Positions 5,470 to 7,839 of a stretch of 7,839 bases of DNA are shown piece by piece. Below the pieces are notes generated by a model that had not been told where the DNA came from, made no database searches, and saw nothing but the letters and a program-made list of their open reading frames with translations. Numbering within the stretch: position 1 is the stretch's first letter; each line of letters opens with the position of its first letter. A program made the position numbers and the translations under genes. Origin of the DNA: JBAWAP01 sp049589355 (GTDB lineage Bacteria > Chloroflexota > Anaerolineae > VGOG01); contig JBAWAP010000145.1 of NCBI GenBank assembly GCA_049589355.1, positions 1 through 7,839 of the forward strand. The letters are read 5' to 3'.

Positions 5470-6617
5470 GAAAACACCCGATTTTAGGCGACATCCGCCC
5501 CTACAACTTCATAAGCCTCGAGGGGCGCGAGGTGACTGCCTGGATGAGCGTCGAGCGGGACCACCGGCTGGGGGCTCTTCTCATCGAGGCCGTGAACGGG
5601 AAGGACACAGGGCAATTCGTCTACGGCATCCCCAAGATCCACTATCCCTATCGGCGAGATAGGAAGATTGACCTGGAAAGCGTTACTGCCGATGACATCG
5701 CGTTGCCCACTGGCTACGACAGGGTGCTCCTGCGCCAGAAGGTTGACGGCACGAACGTCACCTGGTTTGGGTTGCTTGACGACAGGGGCGAGGTCGTCGA
5801 GGTAATCGCCAAGACCCGCCAAGCCGTCCTCAATAAGCCCTCGGAGATGCATTCCGTCTACGACCTCCTGCCCGACATCTACGGGATGTACCCGAGGATT
5901 CTCAAAGCCGTCCGCGACACCAAACTCAGCTTCTCCTTCGAGTGCTATGGATATCGAAACCCACATACCCTGGTCTACGATTTCCCCCTCCAGGTCTCTC
6001 TCATCGTGACCATAGACAGTCAGGGGCGGCTTCGGCCCTGGAAGGAACTGGTGGCTATCGCCGAGAGGTACGAGCTGCACATGCCGGAGGTCATCTTCGA
6101 GACCAATAAACCCGATGTGCGGGCCGAGTGGCTTAGGTTTCGCCTGGAGTCGGACGAGAGGAACCGGCCCGATAGGCTGGTGGACGAGGGGGTTGTCTTC
6201 ACCTTCTGCTACCCCGACACGATCAGGCTGGTCAAGTGCAAGGCCAAGACCTTGGAGGAGGCACACATGTCGGTCATGGCCGCAGAGCAGGCCGACATCC
6301 CCAGCGAGATACTATTCAAGGCCATCTGCCGCGTCTACGACGACGGCTTTGCCGGGGAGGGGTCGGATGTGGTCTGGGGTCAGCTCAAGGCGGAGCTGAT
6401 GGAGGACTATGTGGAGGTGGCCGTGGATCGACACGCGCACAAGGCGGAGAAGCTGTGGGATTGGAAGCTTAGGCTGGAGACAGTGCGGCCCTACATCGAG
6501 CGGGCCATGAAGGAGACGGGAAGCCGCGAACTGGATGTAGTCATGCCTGTGGTGCGAAAATGGCTCAGCAAGGAGAACGCCAACCTGGCGGCGCAGATTC
6601 TGATCAGGAACATATAA
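5466..6617 (+). CDS. ATP-dependent RNA ligase, Rnl3-like
   Basis: A 383-residue protein ending in TAA, with the covalent nucleotidyltransferase (ligase) motifs in order. Motif I is KVDG at 92-95 (K92 the expected AMP-accepting lysine) within LLRQKVDGTNVTWFG. KTRQ follows at 116-119, then a motif III-like LSFSFECYG (154-162), motif IV DEGVVFTF (240-247) and motif V LVKCKAK (255-261). The segment before motif I contains YGIPKIHYPY (53-62), recalling the 'GFPKI' strand of the archaeal Rnl3 ligases (MthRnl, Pab1020). Total length (about 380), motif I near residue 95 and a long helical C-terminus (265-383) also fit that family. Rnl3 enzymes join or circularise 5'-phosphate/3'-hydroxyl RNA ends. 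The start is by ATGA overlap with the preceding 23-codon ORF; no Shine-Dalgarno precedes it, so coupled translation is likely. A later start at codon 27 is possible but would remove conserved-looking sequence. Subfamily is inferred; ligase-superfamily membership is firm. Confidence 0.82.
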   Translation: MRKHPILGDIRPYNFISLEGREVTAWMSVERDHRLGALLIEAVNGKDTGQFVYGIPKIHYPYRRDRKIDLESVTADDIALPTGYDRVLLRQKVDGTNVTWFGLLDDRGEVVEVIAKTRQAVLNKPSEMHSVYDLLPDIYGMYPRILKAVRDTKLSFSFECYGYRNPHTLVYDFPLQVSLIVTIDSQGRLRPWKELVAIAERYELHMPEVIFETNKPDVRAEWLRFRLESDERNRPDRLVDEGVVFTFCYPDTIRLVKCKAKTLEEAHMSVMAAEQADIPSEILFKAICRVYDDGFAGEGSDVVWGQLKAELMEDYVEVAVDRHAHKAEKLWDWKLRLETVRPYIERAMKETGSRELDVVMPVVRKWLSKENANLAAQILIRNI

Positions 6618-6636
6618 TCTTGCAGCCTGGCGACCT

Positions 6637-6676
6637 GGGGATTGGGGATGGCGGCGGGTGGCTTTCCCCTCGCCCC
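6637..6676 (+). other. G-rich/C-rich imperfect hairpin after the RNA ligase gene
   Basis: GGGGATTGGGG (6637-6647), itself a heptamer repeat GGGGATT/GGGGATG, can pair with CCCCTCGCCCC (6666-6676) as two 4-bp G:C stems separated by a 3x3 internal loop, with an 18-nt apical loop. No T-run follows, so it is not a classical intrinsic terminator. It may slow polymerase, protect the 3' end of the ligase mRNA, or mean nothing. Confidence 0.35.
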
Positions 6677-6696
6677 TCGCACCTTCGATAACCGAT

Positions 6697-6725
6697 TTGA
6701 CAAAAGCGGGGAAGTATGGTATTAT
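6697..6725 (+). promoter_or_regulatory. Near-consensus sigma-70-type promoter of the cold-shock gene
   Basis: TTGACA (6697-6702, 6 of 6), a spacer of exactly 17 nt and TATTAT (6720-6725, 5 of 6). The predicted start near 6732 gives a 5' leader of about 180 nt before the cold-shock protein start at 6912. It separates this gene from the RNA ligase operon. Confidence 0.85.
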
Positions 6726-6731
6726 ATTCAC

Positions 6732-6911
6732 CGTAGGACGTAGTAAGTTCATGTTTCAGAGTTCGAATGCACGACGAACCGCCTGAGCTTCTTATGGCCT
6801 CGGGCAGTCTCTTTGTACAGCCGTGGCCCAATCAGCGCGAGCTGGTAAGCAGGACAAAGGACAAACTGCTCCGCCCTACAACATCTTACAGGGAAGGAGG
6901 TGCACCAGCTA
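6732..6911 (+). promoter_or_regulatory. Long 5' untranslated leader of the cold-shock gene
   Basis: About 180 nt separate the predicted transcription start from the GTG start. Long structured leaders (about 160 nt in E. coli cspA) are known to act as RNA thermosensors in cold-shock mRNAs. One clear local hairpin is visible: ATCAGC/GCTGGT (6831-6846) closing a GCGA (GNRA-type) tetraloop, with one T:G wobble. No further fold can be claimed by eye. The leader also carries a 50-codon ORF (6767-6919). Confidence 0.5.
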
Positions 6912-6919
6912 GTGGCTGA
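6767..6919 (+). CDS. Possible 50-codon upstream ORF spanning the cold-shock leader
   Basis: ATG 6767-6769 opens a frame starting MHDEPPELLMASGS that stays open through the whole leader. It ends at TGA 6917-6919, overlapping the first codons of the cold-shock gene (GTG 6912) by 8 nt. No Shine-Dalgarno precedes its ATG and I recognise no family. It could be a translated leader affecting cold-shock gene translation, since the csp ribosome site lies inside it, but a chance open frame is at least as likely. Confidence 0.2.
   Translation: MHDEPPELLMASGSLFVQPWPNQRELVSRTKDKLLRPTTSYREGGAPASG
6894..6902 (+). promoter_or_regulatory. Ribosome binding site that decides the cold-shock protein start
   Basis: AAGGAGGTG matches the 16S anti-Shine-Dalgarno over nine bases. 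The in-frame GTG at 6900 overlaps this site and cannot serve as the start. The next in-frame GTG, at 6912, lies nine nt after it and gives the usual cold-shock protein N-terminus. Confidence 0.8.
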
Positions 6920-7121
6920 AAGAACCAAGGGTACGGTTAAGTGGTTTAGCCGTGCTAAGGGCTATGGCTTCATTCAGCGTGAAGACGGCGACGATGTGTT
7001 CGTCCACTTTTCGGCTATCCAGGGCGAAGGTTTTCGCAACCTGGAAGAAGGCGACCAGGTGGAGTTCACCATTGAGAGCAGCCCCAAAGGCCCTCAGGCC
7101 GCCGACGTAGTGAGGCTCTAA
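6912..7121 (+). CDS. csp: Cold-shock domain protein (CspA family)
   Basis: A 69-residue single cold-shock domain with a GTG start chosen from the perfect Shine-Dalgarno at 6894-6902. The protein begins MAERTKGTVKWFSRAKGYGF. Both RNA-binding motifs are present: RNP1 as KGYGFIQR (about 16-23) and RNP2 as VFVHF (about 29-33). GDQVEFTIE and a C-terminal GPQAADVVRL complete the five-strand OB fold. Length is normal for the family. CspA-type proteins bind single-stranded RNA and DNA in the cytoplasm, melting mRNA structure and helping translation and transcription antitermination, in the cold or during growth. The gene is monocistronic: it has its own near-consensus promoter (6697-6725), a long leader and a strong terminator (7146-7188). 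It converges with the response regulator gene. Whether it is cold-induced or constitutive cannot be read from the protein. Confidence 0.96.
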   Translation: MAERTKGTVKWFSRAKGYGFIQREDGDDVFVHFSAIQGEGFRNLEEGDQVEFTIESSPKGPQAADVVRL

Positions 7122-7145
7122 GCTTAAGAGAACCGCAATAACGCG

Positions 7146-7188
7146 CAAACCCCGGCGAGGATCGTGATCGCCGGGGTTTGTATTTTTT
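7146..7188 (+). terminator. Intrinsic terminator of the cold-shock gene
   Basis: A perfect 13-bp stem, CAAACCCCGGCGA (7146-7158) with TCGCCGGGGTTTG (7168-7180), a 9-nt loop, and the T-run TATTTTTT ending at 7188. It lies 25 nt after the TAA. On the opposite strand the stem is followed only by CGCGTTATT, so it would end the converging response-regulator transcript weakly at best. Confidence 0.93.
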
Positions 7189-7204
7189 CAGGTAGGTGCG
7201 TGTT

Positions 7205-7839
7205 TCAATTGCCACTAGCCTCTCGCTTGAAATCCACGAAGCGATAGCCTATGCCGCGCTCAGTGAAGATGTACTTGGGGTTAGAGGGATCCGGCTCGAT
7301 CTTCTGGCGTAGGTAGGTGATGTAAAGGCGCAAAAGTTGGGTGTCGTCCCGATAGGCGTAGCCCCACACTTTGGAAAGCAGCGTCTCGTGGGTCATCAAC
7401 CAGCCGGCGTTGTTGACTAAGTGATAGAGCAAGCGGTACTCGGTTGGGCGCAGCTTGGCCCTCTCACCCCGCACTATGACCTCCCGCCGGTTGAAGTCAA
7501 CGGATAGGTCATCATCAATCTTCAGGACAGTCTTCTCAACTGGCGACGGCATCCCCGTCCGGCGCAGCACAGCCTTGATGCGGCTGGAGAGCTCCCTGGG
7601 GCTGAAGGGCTTGGTGACGTAGTCGTCGGCCCCCAGCTCCAAGCCACGCACTTTGTCTTCCTCCTCGGCCTTGACGGTGAGCATGATGACTGGCACGTTC
7701 GAGATCTCCCGGATGCGCTCCAAGGTCTCGAAACCGTCCATTTCAGGCATCATCACGTCCAGCAAGACGAGATCGGGCAGCTCCTTGCGAACTTTGTTCA
7801 GGGCATCGAGCCCATTGGATGCCTCGCTCACTCGATACC
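7205..7839 (-). CDS. OmpR/KdpE-type two-component response regulator (N-terminus outside the window)
   Basis: The frame is open to the window edge; the residues there read YRVSEASNGLDAL, which in this family lies about 30 residues into the receiver domain, so the true start is upstream. The GTG at 7829-7831 is an internal valine codon. The receiver keeps the phospho-acceptor aspartate in LVLLDVMMPEMDGF, the switch threonine in VIMLTVKAEEED and the conserved lysine in DDYVTKPFSPREL. After a linker, a winged-helix Trans_Reg_C domain follows: LRPTEYRLLYHLVNNAG, then VWGYAYRDDTQLLRLYITYL, ending in IFTERGIGYRF. The protein should bind DNA when phosphorylated by a cognate sensor kinase in the membrane; no such kinase is in view. 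It ends in TGA at 7205-7207 and converges with the cold-shock gene. Target genes cannot be told from this window. Confidence 0.95.
   Translation of the reverse strand, partial: YRVSEASNGLDALNKVRKELPDLVLLDVMMPEMDGFETLERIREISNVPVIMLTVKAEEEDKVRGLELGADDYVTKPFSPRELSSRIKAVLRRTGMPSPVEKTVLKIDDDLSVDFNRREVIVRGERAKLRPTEYRLLYHLVNNAGWLMTHETLLSKVWGYAYRDDTQLLRLYITYLRQKIEPDPSNPKYIFTERGIGYRFVDFKREASGN

Noticed and set aside
5484..6266. A 260-codon minus-strand open frame opposite the RNA ligase gene
   Set aside because: The plus strand carries all ligase motifs in order; the reverse frame shows low-complexity composition and no family features.
6811..6822. Resemblance of the TGTACAG sequence in the csp leader to the E. 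coli cold box
   Set aside because: Only about six bases match the recalled core and placement was not comparable; likely chance.
6900..6902. GTG at 6900 as the cold-shock protein start
   Set aside because: It overlaps the Shine-Dalgarno itself; GTG 6912 has correct spacing and gives the usual N-terminus.
7829..7831. GTG at 7829-7831 as the response regulator start
   Set aside because: The frame continues upstream with YR, and about 30 residues of the receiver domain, including the acidic pocket, would be missing.

Overview
The window (7.8 kb, moderately GC-rich) is bacterial chromosome with ordinary sigma-70-type promoters, Shine-Dalgarno sites and intrinsic terminators. No rRNA, tRNA, CRISPR array or transposase is visible. 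The membrane sensor ends its membrane part in the 'DRLFYRKQY' signature and its C-terminus in 'EGTFNRARRRAVR'. I associate both, together with a DUF2157 membrane protein, with Chloroflexota; this lineage call is an inference (about 0.6). TGA is the normal stop of several genes here, so the genetic code looks standard.

Layout. (1) Positions 1-1825, minus strand: a fused gene with an N-terminal thymidylate-kinase-like P-loop domain and a C-terminal diacylglycerol-kinase-like (YegS/LCB5) domain. An in-frame TGA at 392-394 interrupts it, yet the same frame stays open and recognisable as the rest of the lipid-kinase fold down to the window edge. (2) 1913-2884, minus: a DUF2157 polytopic membrane protein with a strong RBS, probably co-transcribed with the fused kinase. 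(3) 2905-2951: an intrinsic terminator for the gene upstream on the minus strand. (4) 2994-4856, minus: a 620-residue membrane sensor with about nine membrane helices, a GAF domain and a C-terminal helix-turn-helix-like segment, but no histidine-kinase core. (5) 4857-5072: a divergent control region with two good promoters whose -35 hexamers overlap on opposite strands. (6) 5073-6617, plus: a MNT-type minimal nucleotidyltransferase and an ATP-dependent RNA ligase of the archaeal-like Rnl3 type, joined by a 23-codon ORF that overlaps both neighbours. (7) 6697-7188, plus: a cold-shock protein gene with a near-consensus promoter, a leader of about 180 nt and a perfect-stem terminator. (8) 7205-7839, minus: the C-terminal part of an OmpR/KdpE-type response regulator, cut by the window edge.

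How the parts may work together. The most interesting unit is the divergent pair at 2994-6617. A membrane sensor/regulator without a kinase faces a nucleotidyltransferase-RNA ligase cassette, and the two share one promoter region in which RNA polymerase probably cannot occupy both sides at once. This suggests a signal-controlled RNA-modification, RNA-repair or toxin-antitoxin-like module. The gene arrangement and motifs are seen; the functional link is inference. The fused nucleotide/lipid kinase, with altered catalytic motifs and a premature stop, is a second point of interest.
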